A stretch of 64,000 nucleotides of DNA from Myxococcus sp046520405 (GCA_046520405.1 JBKGHI010000005.1:1-64000), one strand, 5' to 3'; counted from the stretch's first letter, positions 1 through 8,945 are shown. Program-made: numbers and translations. Notes: generated from the letters alone by a model not told the origin.

Positions 1-1
1 G

Positions 2-1858
2 CGAGGCAGCCGGCGCGCGGCGGAGGCGGCGGCGCAAAGGGCCGCGGAGGCCGCGCAGCAGGCGGCGGCCAAGGCGCAGGAGGCCAAGGAGAAGGTCTCC
101 AACGTGGCCCAGGAGCGGACCCGGGACGTCTTCGAGGGCGCCAAGGACAAGGCCGCTGACGCGGTGGGCGGCGTGGCCAACGCCACCCAGAACGTCGTGG
201 GCGGCGTGGCCAGCGCGACGCAGAACGTCGTCGAGGGCACCAAGGACAAGGTCGGCCAGGTCGCCGGCGGCGTGGTCAACACCACCCGGAATGTCGTCGA
301 AGGAACGAAGGACCGCGTGCAGGACGCGGCGGGCAACGTGCGCAACGCCGCGGGCGACGTGTTCGAGGCCGGCCGCACCGCGACCCAGCGCACGTTGAGC
401 GCCACCGGCACCGCGGCCGCCGTCACCGCGAATGGCCTGGGCAATGTCCTCCAGGAGGCGGCGCAGCGCGCGGGCCCGGTGCTCGACAAGGCCACCGACA
501 TCGCCGCGGACGGGCTGGACCTCGCGGGCCGGGCCATCCAGGACGCGCCCGTTGCCAACCCCCTGCAGGGCATTGGCAACGACATCATCGGCGGCGTCCT
601 CCAGGGCACGGCCGACGTCGTGCGCGACCCGGTGGACACCGCCCGGGCCATTGGCGACGCGGTCAACCTCAACCGGCAGGTGGACCAGCTCAAGCCGGGT
701 GAGAGCACCTCCATCAGCCTCTACGCCGAGGCCAACGGCGCGACGCTGGCCGGCAAGGTGAAGGGCACCCTGGGCGTCAGCCGCAGCGAGGAGGAAGGCG
801 GGGGCTACACGGTGTCCGTCACCGGCGAGGTGGGCGCGGGCGTGGCCGCCAAGCTGGGCGCCAAGGGCGCGGCGGACGTGGGCGCCGAGGCCTTCGGCAC
901 CGCCGGGGCCACGGTGGAGTTCCAGTTCGACACGGCCGAGGAGGCCAAGAACGCCACCCGCATCATCGCGGCCTCCACCGCCACCGCGGGCGCCGCCGCG
1001 AGCAACCCCGTGCTGGGCGCCGGCGTGAATCAGGTCCTCGGGGATCCGCTGTCGGACCTGGCGGGCCTCACGGAGAACATGAGCGCCGTGGAGTTCAAGC
1101 TGGGCGCCGAGGGCAGCGTCAACGCCGAGCTGGGCATGAAGGGCCTGCCGGAGGTCCTCAGCGCGGGCGCCGGCGCGGGCGCTGGCATCAACCAGAGCAC
1201 CACCGCCCGCATCGAGCTGGAGAACGGCAAGCCCCAGAAGCTGACGCTCAAGCAGCGCCTCGAAATCAACGGCAACGCCAGCGCGTCCGCCGGCGTGGGC
1301 ATCCCCGGTGGGGACGTGTCCCTGCCCACCAACGCGTCCGCGGGCGTCTCCGGTTCGCTCGGGGTGGAGCTGGAGCAGAGCGTGGAGCTGCCGGAGGGCT
1401 TCAACCCCACCGACTTCATCAAGGACCCCAAGGGCACCGCCCGGGAGATTGGCGCCAGCGTCCGTGACACCCACGAGGCCAAGCTGACGCTGACCGACTC
1501 GCGGCAGGCCAACGCGTCCGCGCTGGGCCTGGGCGGCGCGACGGGCCGCGAGGTGAAGGCGGAGATCAGCGGCAACATCAACGACATCGCCACCAGCGGC
1601 GCCTTCGGCAGCATCGCAAGGGGCGACGTGGGCCAGGCGCTGGAGCAGCTCAAGGACAAGGTCGACATCAAGGCCACCGTCCAGGACAAGCACAAGGTGA
1701 CGGGCGACCTGGGCGTGGGCATCCACGCCGGCGTGGGCGGCGGCGAGGTGGGCCTGTCCACCGAGCGCACCTACGTGGGCGAGGAGCAGGACCTCAACGC
1801 GGCCCAGCTCGCCGAGCTGTACCTCACGCAGCGCTGGTCGGCCGGCATCCCGAGCTGA
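2..1858 (+). CDS. LEA-like 11-mer repeat protein, 5' end outside window
   Basis: The frame is open from the first bases of the window, so the true start lies upstream; the first in-frame GTG at 104 is probably internal. The N-terminal part is Lys/Ala/Glu-rich and built from consecutive 11-residue units such as GGVANATQNVV, EGTKDKVGQVA and EGTKDRVQDAA, as in group 3 LEA proteins and apolipoprotein-like amphipathic helices. The remaining 400 or so residues are Gly/Ala-rich, with alternating short hydrophobic stretches and no cysteines, and look like beta-rich repeats. No signal peptide can be judged because the start is missing. A strong hairpin follows the stop codon. A stress-protective or surface-associated role is inference from the repeat type only; I do not recognise the C-terminal part. 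Confidence 0.75.
   Translation, partial: RGSRRAAEAAAQRAAEAAQQAAAKAQEAKEKVSNVAQERTRDVFEGAKDKAADAVGGVANATQNVVGGVASATQNVVEGTKDKVGQVAGGVVNTTRNVVEGTKDRVQDAAGNVRNAAGDVFEAGRTATQRTLSATGTAAAVTANGLGNVLQEAAQRAGPVLDKATDIAADGLDLAGRAIQDAPVANPLQGIGNDIIGGVLQGTADVVRDPVDTARAIGDAVNLNRQVDQLKPGESTSISLYAEANGATLAGKVKGTLGVSRSEEEGGGYTVSVTGEVGAGVAAKLGAKGAADVGAEAFGTAGATVEFQFDTAEEAKNATRIIAASTATAGAAASNPVLGAGVNQVLGDPLSDLAGLTENMSAVEFKLGAEGSVNAELGMKGLPEVLSAGAGAGAGINQSTTARIELENGKPQKLTLKQRLEINGNASASAGVGIPGGDVSLPTNASAGVSGSLGVELEQSVELPEGFNPTDFIKDPKGTAREIGASVRDTHEAKLTLTDSRQANASALGLGGATGREVKAEISGNINDIATSGAFGSIARGDVGQALEQLKDKVDIKATVQDKHKVTGDLGVGIHAGVGGGEVGLSTERTYVGEEQDLNAAQLAELYLTQRWSAGIPS
134..364 (+). repeat. 33-bp coding tandem repeats (11-mer LEA-like units)
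   Basis: Seven consecutive 33-bp units encode 11-residue repeats, starting at EGAKDKAADAV and ending at GNVRNAAGDVF. Two unit types partly alternate, GG(V)xNxTxNVV and EGxKDKxxxxA. Units are diverged rather than identical. The pattern may extend upstream of 134 in the same frame. Confidence 0.75.
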
Positions 1859-1870
1859 CCTCAGCGCCTT

Positions 1871-1901
1871 CGGGAGTCCGCCTGCCCCAGGCGGGCTCCC
1901 G
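1871..1901 (+). terminator. Hairpin terminator after the LEA-like gene
   Basis: Inverted repeat 13 bases after the stop codon: CGGGAG-t-CCGCCT, loop gcccc, AGGCGG-g-CTCCCG. This gives 12 paired bases with one T/G internal mismatch. No T-tract follows, which is common in GC-rich genomes. Confidence 0.6.
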
Positions 1902-2045
1902 GGCGTGTGGGCCCGTGTCGTCCAGGCCCATCCCCTGCACCTGGAGACAGGCACTTCGTCCGCCATGGCACACCCGCGGCAGGCGACCCCACCGACCCCC
2001 GGGGACGGGAGTGCCCCTTCTGCGGGGCAGACTTAGCTTTCCGAG

Positions 2046-2597
2046 GTGCTTTCAAGATTCCTCGTCTATGGGTGTGTGGGTTGGGTGCTGGAGGTGATGT
2101 TCACCGGCGCGGGCGCCGCGCTGAAGAAGGACCGGAACGCCACCGCACGCACCTACCTGTGGATGCACCCCATCTACGGAGGCACGGCCCTGGCGCTGGA
2201 GGAGGTCTCCGCGCGGCTCAAGCCCCTGCCCCGGCCGCTGCGGGCGTTGGCCTACACGGGCCTCATCTTCGGCGCCGAGTACGGCACGGGCTGGTTGCTC
2301 AAGCGCCTGCTCGGCCGCTGCCCGTGGGACTACGCGCCCCACAAGTGGAGCGTGCACGGCCTCATCCGCCTGGATTACGCCCCGGCCTGGTACCTTACCG
2401 CCCTGCTGTTCGAGCCCGTGCGTGACACGCTGCTCCACGTCACCAGCGAGGCCCTGCGCCAGACGCCGGAGTACCGAGACGCCGAGGCCCAGGGGACGCT
2501 GCCGCCCACCGTGCTCCCCGAGGAGAAGCCGCTGGAGGCGGGCCTGGCGGCCGCGCGCTTCGAGTCCGCGCAGTCGGAGCCCACGCCCATTCCCTGA
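2046..2597 (+). CDS. CmpB-like putative ABC transporter type IV membrane protein
   Basis: A 183-residue protein starting at GTG 2046. The N-terminus (FLVYGCVGWVLEV) and the middle (HPIYGG near 40; CPWDYAPHKWSVHGLI near 100) resemble the PF06541 family annotated as putative ABC-transporter type IV, in which a W-D-Y motif sits between membrane segments. I count three to four hydrophobic stretches before about residue 125 and a hydrophilic Pro/Glu-rich tail. It stands alone before mreB, in the same direction and 166 bp upstream. Transport function is a family label rather than something the sequence proves. Confidence 0.7.
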   Translation: MLSRFLVYGCVGWVLEVMFTGAGAALKKDRNATARTYLWMHPIYGGTALALEEVSARLKPLPRPLRALAYTGLIFGAEYGTGWLLKRLLGRCPWDYAPHKWSVHGLIRLDYAPAWYLTALLFEPVRDTLLHVTSEALRQTPEYRDAEAQGTLPPTVLPEEKPLEAGLAAARFESAQSEPTPIP

Positions 2598-2763
2598 AAG
2601 CCGGGGAGACGACTGCGTCCGCTGGCCGACTGCCCTCCAGGCGGATGTAAAAGCCACTACCGGCTTTTCTTCCTCCGTGCTGCGTCGCGTAGTACCTTGG
2701 CCAGCGCCTGGCCCCGCTGTGACGGGGAAATTCCGCCGACCCCCCGAAAGTTCCCGCCCCCGT

Positions 2764-3798
2764 ATGTTTGACTGGCTTCACACCCTCTTCTCGCGTGACC
2801 TCGCCATCGACCTCGGCACGGCGAACACGCTCATCTACATCCGCGGCCAGGGCATCGTCTCCAACGAGCCCTCGGTGGTGGCCGTCCAGCAGGACGCGCG
2901 CGGGGGCAAGAAGGTCCTCGCGGTGGGCAAGGAGGCCAAGGAAATGCTCGGGCGCACCCCGGGCAACATCGTGGCCATCCGGCCGATGAAGGACGGCGTC
3001 ATCGCGGACTTCGAAATCACGGCCGCGATGCTGCGCTACTTCATCCAGAGCGCGCACAACCGCAAGACGCTCGTGAATCCGCGCATCATCATCGGCATCC
3101 CCTCCGGCATCACCGAGGTGGAGCGCCGCGCGGTGCGCGAGGCGGCGGCCAACGCGGGCGCCCGCGAGGTCTACCTCATCGAGCAGCCCATGGCGGCGGC
3201 CATTGGCGCGGGCCTTCCGGTGACGGAGCCCAGCGGCAACATGATTGTGGACATCGGTGGCGGTACGTCCGACGTCGCGGTCATCAGCCTGGCCGGCATC
3301 GTGTTCGCCAAGAGCGTGCGCATCGGCGGCGACAAGCTGGACGAGGCCATCATCCAGTACGTGAAGCGCAAGTACAACCTGCTCATCGGCGAGCGCACGG
3401 CGGAGCTCATCAAGATGGGCATCGGCACCGCGTACCCGACGGATGAGGTCATGACCATGGAGATCAAGGGTCGCGACCTGGTGGCCGGTGTGCCGCGCAC
3501 GCTGACGGTGTCCAGCGACGAAGTCCGTGACGCGCTGGCGGAGCCCGTCAACGGCATCGTCGAGGCCGTGAAGCTGACGCTGGAGCGCACCCCGCCCGAG
3601 CTCGCCGGCGACATCGCCGACCGCGGCATCGTCCTGGCCGGTGGCGGCGCGCTGCTGAAGAACCTGGACACGCTGCTGCGCGAGGAGACGGGCCTGCCCG
3701 TGTTCCTCGCCGAGGACCCGCTGTCCGCCGTCGTGATTGGCGCGGGCAAGGCGCTGGAGTCGCTCGACATCCTCCGGCAGGTCTGCCAGCCGGGCTGA
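2764..3798 (+). CDS. mreB: Rod shape-determining protein MreB
   Basis: Actin-like cytoskeletal ATPase that organises cell-wall elongation machinery on the inner face of the membrane. The start ATG 2764 gives 344 residues, the usual MreB length, and begins MFDWLHTLFSRDLAIDLG, with the amphipathic N-terminus and phosphate-1 loop (DLGTANTLIY). The phosphate-2 motif IVDIGGGTSDVAVI follows near residue 160 and the adenosine loop VLAGGGALLKNLD near 290. The frame is open farther upstream, but that extension is low-complexity Arg/Pro sequence with no family match. No mreC/mreD genes follow; the next gene is on the opposite strand, so this may be a stand-alone or second mreB copy. Confidence 0.95.
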   Translation: MFDWLHTLFSRDLAIDLGTANTLIYIRGQGIVSNEPSVVAVQQDARGGKKVLAVGKEAKEMLGRTPGNIVAIRPMKDGVIADFEITAAMLRYFIQSAHNRKTLVNPRIIIGIPSGITEVERRAVREAAANAGAREVYLIEQPMAAAIGAGLPVTEPSGNMIVDIGGGTSDVAVISLAGIVFAKSVRIGGDKLDEAIIQYVKRKYNLLIGERTAELIKMGIGTAYPTDEVMTMEIKGRDLVAGVPRTLTVSSDEVRDALAEPVNGIVEAVKLTLERTPPELAGDIADRGIVLAGGGALLKNLDTLLREETGLPVFLAEDPLSAVVIGAGKALESLDILRQVCQPG

Positions 3799-3857
3799 GC
3801 CTCCGGGCTTCGGCTCCCACGGCGCCACCTCTCACGAGGCTGGCGCCGTTCCGCTTT

Positions 3858-4592
3858 TCAGGGGCGGCGGTGCTTCGCGTAGAGGCCGTCCCGCCACTCC
3901 AGCAGGTCCGGGAAGCGGGCGGCGAGCGCCGCGTCGTTCCACACCGCTCGCGTGCCCGGCCCCAGCGGCAGGTAGCCGTCATCCACCGCCCGCACGAACT
4001 GGAGCATCAGCGCGGCGGTGATGTCCGCGTAGCTGAAGCGCGGCAGCAGGTAGGGCCGGCCGCCCAGGGCTTCACGCAGGCGCTCCAGCGCGGGGACGAC
4101 CTTCCCCTGGATGAAGGCGTCGATGTCCGTGGGTGCCTGGTGCTTGCGGGCCACGAAGCGCGCACCCAGCTTCGCGGATGGCGCCAGCAGCGACCGGAGC
4201 CCCGTGGGCAGAAAGCCGGGGAGGCTCTCCACCTGCGCCTGACGGTTCTCCAGCAGCGCCGCCACCACCTTGGCGCGCGCCGCGGAGAGCACCTGGTCGC
4301 TCTCATCCTCCCAGCGCTGAATCACCGGGAGGTCCGCCGCGGGGAAGAGCGGCTCCCCCTGCCCCAGCTCCTCCGCGCGACGCGCGATGACGAACGAGCC
4401 GGGAAAGGCCTCGCCCTCATCGATGAACAGCGGCACGGCGGGCCGCACGCCACGCGGCGTGCGCCAGCGCAGCAGCGGCTCACCGATGAGCGGCAGGTGC
4501 TCGCGGTAGCGATAGGCGACGCCGTGGTGGTCCAACGCCCAGCGGGCCTTCTCCGTCCAGGGCGAGTAACTGAGTCCATAGAGTGTGCGCAT
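3858..4592 (-). CDS. Glutathione S-transferase family protein
   Basis: A 244-residue cytosolic protein starting at ATG 4592 (MRTLYGLSYSPWTEKARWAL). The N-terminal thioredoxin-like half has the GST signature SPWTEKARWALDHHGV and a cis-Pro segment (RPAVPLF); it is followed by an all-helical C-terminal half containing the SYADITAALMLQF segment typical of the GST C-domain. The frame extends upstream but without family resemblance, so the internal ATG was chosen. Substrate unknown. It converges with mreB across about 60 bp. Confidence 0.8.
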   Translation of the reverse strand: MRTLYGLSYSPWTEKARWALDHHGVAYRYREHLPLIGEPLLRWRTPRGVRPAVPLFIDEGEAFPGSFVIARRAEELGQGEPLFPAADLPVIQRWEDESDQVLSAARAKVVAALLENRQAQVESLPGFLPTGLRSLLAPSAKLGARFVARKHQAPTDIDAFIQGKVVPALERLREALGGRPYLLPRFSYADITAALMLQFVRAVDDGYLPLGPGTRAVWNDAALAARFPDLLEWRDGLYAKHRRP

Positions 4593-4678
4593 GCCGCCCG
4601 GGACAGTACGCCCGCGCGGCCATGCCACTCCAGGACCGCCGACAGATTGAACCCTCACAGCGCCGCCCGCGCCTGGCG

Positions 4679-5056
4679 TTATGTCTTCCGCCAACGCATG
4701 TCGGCGTTCGTCACCCTCGCGCGCGTCTGTCTTTCCTCCTGGAGCACCACCACCGGGGTGCCTGCGCGCGTCGCCGCGCACGCGGCACACATTCGCAGCT
4801 CACGGACAATCTGCGGCCCTGTGCCTCCCGGGTCGTCCTTCCACTTCCTGCGCCCGCCTTCGATGGCGCGCTGACACGTGGGACGCGCGGGGAACTGGGT
4901 GAGCCGCGAGGCCACGGTGACGCGATGACAGGACACACCCGGGCCAACGGACTTCTGACACGACTGACAGCAATACATCGGAACAGCCAAGGGAACGACA
5001 AGCCCGCGAGGTGGCTGAATCCCCGAGGGACGGGTGAAATCAGAGGACGACGACAT
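4679..5056 (-). CDS. Small zinc-ribbon-like protein
   Basis: About 125 residues. The core contains YCCQSCQKSVGPG, then RKWKDDPGGTGPQIVREL, then MCAACAATR. Two CxxC pairs spaced by roughly 60 residues suggest a zinc ribbon, and the DDPGGxGxxI(A/V)REL stretch resembles a small conserved family I associate with deltaproteobacteria. The start is uncertain: ATG 5056 was chosen, GTG 5080 is possible, and an ATG directly before YCCQ would give a shorter form. No function is known to me. Base composition matches the neighbours. Confidence 0.6.
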   Translation of the reverse strand: MSSSSDFTRPSGIQPPRGLVVPLAVPMYCCQSCQKSVGPGVSCHRVTVASRLTQFPARPTCQRAIEGGRRKWKDDPGGTGPQIVRELRMCAACAATRAGTPVVVLQEERQTRARVTNADMRWRKT

Positions 5057-5192
5057 GAGCCGCTCACGCAGTGCTGCCACGAGGGGCCGGCGCTGGGACG
5101 CTGCTGCTCAGACTGTCGAGGAGGTCACGCGAGAGGCGCTGCGGCGCCACGTCGAGAGGATGCAATCAAAGTAGACGCGCAGCGAGCCCAGG

Positions 5193-6194
5193 TCAAGTCG
5201 TGATGACCAGTTTGCCAAACGGCCCACGGTCCAGATGCTCGAGCGCCGTGGGCAGCGCATCGAGCGAATAGACAGTATCGACCACGGGCTTCAATGCCAG
5301 CCGGTCGACCGCGCGCACCAGGTTCTCCAGTCCGCGCCGATGCCCGACGAAGATGCCCTGGATGACGCCGGAGGACAGGAACAGGGGCTGCACCGGGAAG
5401 CGGCTCTCGAAGCCCTCGAACACGCCGATGAGCGAGACGCGCCCATCCGACGCGAGCGCCTTCACCGAGCGGCCCAGGTTGTCCCCCCCCACCAACTCCA
5501 GGATGTGGTCGGCCCCCGCGCCTCGCGTCAGCTCGAGCACCGCCGTGTCCCACTCCGGCGTGTGGCGACGATGGATGCCGTGCGCGGCGCCCAGGGTCTT
5601 CACGCGGGCCAGCTTGTCTTCATCCCCCGAGAGCACGATGACCTCCGCGCCCACGGCGGCGGCAAGCTGCACGGCGAACAGGGACACGCCTCCGGTGCCC
5701 TGCGTCACCACCGTCTGACCCGGGCGCAGCCCGCCCAACTCCACCAGGGACGTCCACGCGGTGAGGCCGGCGCACGGCAGCGCGCTCGCCTGCACGTCAT
5801 CCAGCGTCGAGGGAGACGCCACGAGCCACTGCTCCGGCATGACGACGTACTCGGCCAGCACGCCCGGCGCGTTGCCACCCAGGCTGCGCACCGCTCCGCG
5901 CGGCGCGGGCCCATCCACCCAGTCCGTCTGGAAGTTGGCGATGACGCGCGACCCTTCCTTGAAACGGCGCACGCCCGCGCCCACCGCGGCCACCACGCCC
6001 GCCATGTCGGAAGCCGGCGTGAAGGGCTGGTGCGCCGTCGCGTAGCCGCCCCCATCGAGCATCAGCTTCTCGCGGTAGTTGAGGGAGACGGCCGACACGC
6101 GAATCAACACCTCGCCGACACCTGGAGAGGGAATCTCCACCTCCGCCAGTTCCAGGTGCGCCCGTCCCGCCTGCTTCGCCTGCCAACGCTTCAT
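5193..6194 (-). CDS. Zinc-independent quinone/alcohol oxidoreductase (MDR superfamily)
   Basis: A 333-residue NAD(P)-dependent medium-chain oxidoreductase. The GroES-like N-terminal half contains PGVGEVLIRVSAVSLNYREK, and the Rossmann half contains TQGTGGVSLFAVQLAAAVGAEVIVLSG. The catalytic-zinc Cys/His set and the structural four-Cys lobe of classical alcohol dehydrogenases are not present, pointing to the quinone-oxidoreductase-like branch. ATG 6194 was chosen because the protein begins at the family's usual position (MKRWQ) after a GGGCGGA ribosome-binding site. It is transcribed divergently from a LysR regulator with an inverted-repeat operator between them, so it is probably the LysR target. 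Confidence 0.85.
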   Translation of the reverse strand: MKRWQAKQAGRAHLELAEVEIPSPGVGEVLIRVSAVSLNYREKLMLDGGGYATAHQPFTPASDMAGVVAAVGAGVRRFKEGSRVIANFQTDWVDGPAPRGAVRSLGGNAPGVLAEYVVMPEQWLVASPSTLDDVQASALPCAGLTAWTSLVELGGLRPGQTVVTQGTGGVSLFAVQLAAAVGAEVIVLSGDEDKLARVKTLGAAHGIHRRHTPEWDTAVLELTRGAGADHILELVGGDNLGRSVKALASDGRVSLIGVFEGFESRFPVQPLFLSSGVIQGIFVGHRRGLENLVRAVDRLALKPVVDTVYSLDALPTALEHLDRGPFGKLVITT

Positions 6195-6261
6195 TGTTCC
6201 GCCCATCGTTCGCTCCGCGTCCTGCATGAAAGTGACGCGGGAGCTATACGGACGAAGCAAC

Positions 6262-6299
6262 GTCGCCAGTGGCGACACTTTGTCGAGTCACTGGCGACA
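6262..6299. promoter_or_regulatory. Probable LysR operator between oxidoreductase and lysR
   Basis: Two adjacent elements lie in the 130-bp divergent region. GTCGCCAGTGGCGAC (6262-6276) is an inverted repeat of GTCGCCA with a one-base centre. TGTCG-N9-CGACA (6281-6299) matches the LysR T-N11-A layout. TGGCGACAC is repeated directly at 6270-6278 and 6292-6300, exactly 22 bp (two helical turns) apart. Confidence 0.65.
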
Positions 6300-6324
6300 C
6301 GCAGGCACCAATGGGAGCAGCGTC

Positions 6325-7242
6325 ATGATGGACCGGATTGGGGGCGTCTTCGCATTCGTGCAGGCCGTGGAGGCGGGAAGCTTCGCGCTCGCGGCGGAGC
6401 GCATGGGGCTCTCACGTTCGGCGGTGGGGAAGAGCATCGCGCGGCTGGAGGAGCGGCTGGAGACGCGGCTGTTCCAGCGCACCACGCGCCGGCAGAGCCT
6501 CACCGAGGACGGCCAGGCCTTCTACGAGCGCTGCGTGCGCGCGCTGGCGGAGCTGGAGGCCGCGGAGACGGCATTGGACTCCGGCCGGCGCGCCCCCACG
6601 GGCCGGCTGCGCGTCAGCGCGCCCATGATGTTCGGCCGCCACTGCGCCGCGCCGCTGCTGCGCGAGCTGGTCCTCCAGCATCCAGGACTGGAGCTGGAAA
6701 TCGCCTTCAGCGACCGGATGGTCGACCTGGTCGAGGAAGGCTTCGACCTGGCCCTCCGCGTCGCGCCGCTGGCGGACCACGCGGGGCTGACGGCGCGCCG
6801 GCTGGGCGTGCAGACGATGTCCGTCTGCGCCGCGCCCGGCTACCTGAGGCGCCGCGGCCGGCCGAAGACGCTCGAGGACCTGGGCCAGCACGACGCCGTC
6901 GTCTATGGCCGCAACGGCGTCAACAAACCCTGGCGCTTCCCGGACGGCCAAGGCGGCGAGCAACGCGTCACCGCCCAGGCGCGCCTGCGCTTCGACGACG
7001 TGGAGACCATCATGGACGCCGCCGTGGAGGGGGCCGGGCTGGCGTGGCTCCCTCGCTGGCTCATCGCGGAGCACCTGCGCGCAGGCAGGCTCGTCGAGGT
7101 GTTGGGGACGCAGCGCCCCTATGACAATGAAATCTACGCGGTATGGCCCCAGAGCAAGCACCTGACCTCGAAGGTGCGCGCGGCCATCGACCTCCTCGTC
7201 GCGCGCATTCCCGAGCGGCTCGAGGCGGCCCCCCACCGCTGA
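6325..7242 (+). CDS. LysR-family transcriptional regulator
   Basis: About 305 residues. The winged helix-turn-helix occupies residues 1-60 (FVQAVEAGSFALAAERMGLSRSAVGKSIARLE), followed by the linker helix and a periplasmic-binding-like effector domain with SAPMMFGRHCAAPLL, a typical start of the LysR substrate domain. Start at ATG 6325 (or 6328) after GGGAG. It is divergent from the oxidoreductase gene; by the usual LysR logic it would control that gene and itself through the repeats at 6262-6299. The effector is unknown. Confidence 0.92.
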   Translation: MMDRIGGVFAFVQAVEAGSFALAAERMGLSRSAVGKSIARLEERLETRLFQRTTRRQSLTEDGQAFYERCVRALAELEAAETALDSGRRAPTGRLRVSAPMMFGRHCAAPLLRELVLQHPGLELEIAFSDRMVDLVEEGFDLALRVAPLADHAGLTARRLGVQTMSVCAAPGYLRRRGRPKTLEDLGQHDAVVYGRNGVNKPWRFPDGQGGEQRVTAQARLRFDDVETIMDAAVEGAGLAWLPRWLIAEHLRAGRLVEVLGTQRPYDNEIYAVWPQSKHLTSKVRAAIDLLVARIPERLEAAPHR

Positions 7243-7376
7243 GCCGCACGGCAACCGGCGCAACGGGCCGGACAATCGATGCCGGTGGAGTAGCCAGGAC
7301 GCGCCAGAGCAACACCTTATCCGGGAGGCATCACCCACCTGCACGGGTGGGACACATCTAGCCAAGGATACGAGCC

Positions 7377-7682
7377 ATGGAACGAGTGGACGCGGACCGA
7401 ACCAGAGGAGGGCTCGCCAAGGTGATGGCCGTCCTGGCCATCATCGGCGCCATCAACTGGGGCCTGATTGGCTTCTTCAATTGGAACCTCGTGAACGCGC
7501 TGTTCGGTGGTGAGACACGCACGGCGATGAGCGCGCTCAGCCGTCTCATCTACTCCATCGTGGGTCTGTCGGGCGTCGCGCTGGCACTCACCTTCCCCTG
7601 GAAGAGGAGCCTGGGCGCCACCACGACCACCACGCCAAGAACGGACGTGGGGTTCCACCGCAGAACCGAAGTCCGTCCATGA
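7377..7682 (+). CDS. DUF378 family small membrane protein
   Basis: 101 residues with two membrane segments (VMAVLAIIGAINWGLIGFF near 15-34 and LIYSIVGLSGVALALTF near 55-73). The INWGLIGFFNWNLVNALFG stretch is the DUF378 hallmark. ATG 7377 follows AAGGA. The C-terminal 28 residues are polar. Function unknown; monocistronic. Confidence 0.85.
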   Translation: MERVDADRTRGGLAKVMAVLAIIGAINWGLIGFFNWNLVNALFGGETRTAMSALSRLIYSIVGLSGVALALTFPWKRSLGATTTTTPRTDVGFHRRTEVRP

Positions 7683-7945
7683 CTCTGGAGGGCCCGCTGT
7701 TCTCACGGCCCCCTGAGTCCACCTCCGGTGCCAGGTTCGGCGCCCGGCGACGCAGCGGTTCCGCCTCGGCCCGCCACGACAGGGCCGGGGCCTCCGCACG
7801 AGGGAGCCGCCACCCTATCGGGCGGCTTCACGGCGGCCAATGGCACACGCTTACCAGCGGGCCCCGCTCCCCCTAATCGCCTGGCTGGCGCGTCGAGAGG
7901 AGCCCTTGCGGCCCGCGGGCATTTGGCGCAGGAACGTCGTCACCC

Positions 7946-8866
7946 GTGATTGTCCGTCCTCGCCTCAGCTCGCTTCGGCTCCTCTTCGCCGTGCGTGGGA
8001 CCATCCTCCCGCGCGTCCTGCCCCACGTCCTGGGCATCGCGGCGCTCTCCGCGCTCGTCGTCTGGGCGTACCGGCAGGGCTACCTGCACCTCCAGATTTC
8101 CTCACCGGCGCCGCTGTCCCTGCTGGGCCTCACCCTCTCCATCTTCCTGGGGTTCCGGACCAACGCCAGCTACGACCGCTGGTGGGAGGCCCGGAAGCAC
8201 TGGGGCGCGCTCATCATCGAGCTGCGCGCCTTCTCCCATGAGGCCCTCGCGCTGCTGAGTGACGACGGCGGCGTGTCGCTGGCGGTGCGCCGGCTGGTGA
8301 AGCGGAACATCGCCTTCGCCCACGCGCTGGCGGCGCACCTGCGCGGGCACGACGCCCGGGAGGACCTCACCCGGCTCCTGCCGGAGCCGGAGGCCGCGCG
8401 CGTCCTGGCCAGCCCGAACCGCCCCAACGCCCTGCTCCGCGAGCAGGAGCGCGAGCTGGCCGCGCTCCTCCGGGAGAAGCAGCTCACCGACATCACCTGG
8501 AGCGAGCTGAGGGCGCGCGTCCAGGCATTGATGCACGTGCTCGGCGCCTGTGAGCGCATCCGCTTCACGCCCCTGCCCTTCACGTACACGGTGCTGCTGC
8601 ACCGCACCGCCTACCTGTTCTGCCTGCTGCTGCCCTTTGGCCTGGCGGAGGCGCTGGGCTGGTTCACGCCCGTGCTCGCGGCGATGATTGCCTATACCTT
8701 CTTCGGGCTCGACCGGCTGAGCGACGAGCTGGAGGAGCCCTTCGGCACGGAGCCCAACGACCTCGCCCTGCTGGCGATGGCGCGCACCGTGGAGATGAAC
8801 CTGCTGGAGGCGCTGGGTGAACCGCAGCCCGAGCCCTTGAAGCCGCGCGACTTCATCCTCTCCTGA
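7946..8866 (+). CDS. Bestrophin family membrane protein
   Basis: 306 residues, GTG start at 7946. The bacterial bestrophin (UPF0187) signature FLGFRTNASYDRWWEARKHWGALI occurs near residue 70, and the closing GLDRLSDELEEPFG near 255 matches the family's cytosolic gate/end motif. Four hydrophobic segments are visible. Bacterial homologues form pentameric anion or cation channels in the inner membrane. A 263-bp non-coding stretch upstream (7683-7945) holds only a weak GC-rich hairpin near 7805-7827. A second bestrophin lies at 36528. Confidence 0.9.
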   Translation: MIVRPRLSSLRLLFAVRGTILPRVLPHVLGIAALSALVVWAYRQGYLHLQISSPAPLSLLGLTLSIFLGFRTNASYDRWWEARKHWGALIIELRAFSHEALALLSDDGGVSLAVRRLVKRNIAFAHALAAHLRGHDAREDLTRLLPEPEAARVLASPNRPNALLREQERELAALLREKQLTDITWSELRARVQALMHVLGACERIRFTPLPFTYTVLLHRTAYLFCLLLPFGLAEALGWFTPVLAAMIAYTFFGLDRLSDELEEPFGTEPNDLALLAMARTVEMNLLEALGEPQPEPLKPRDFILS

Positions 8867-8945
8867 CGGGCCCGCGTCACGCTTCCATCACGGCGTCTCC
8901 GTAGGGTGGCTTTCGCAGTCCCCACCCCATCCTTGGAGAAGATTC

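Noticed and set aside
2422..2763. N-terminal extension of MreB from the upstream in-frame start
   Set aside because: The added 114 residues are Arg/Pro-rich shadow sequence of the preceding gene; MreB proteins begin at the MFDW.. position.
5235..7124. A 629-codon plus-strand open frame across the oxidoreductase and the lysR gene
   Set aside because: It overlaps two well supported genes in opposite directions and has shadow-type composition.
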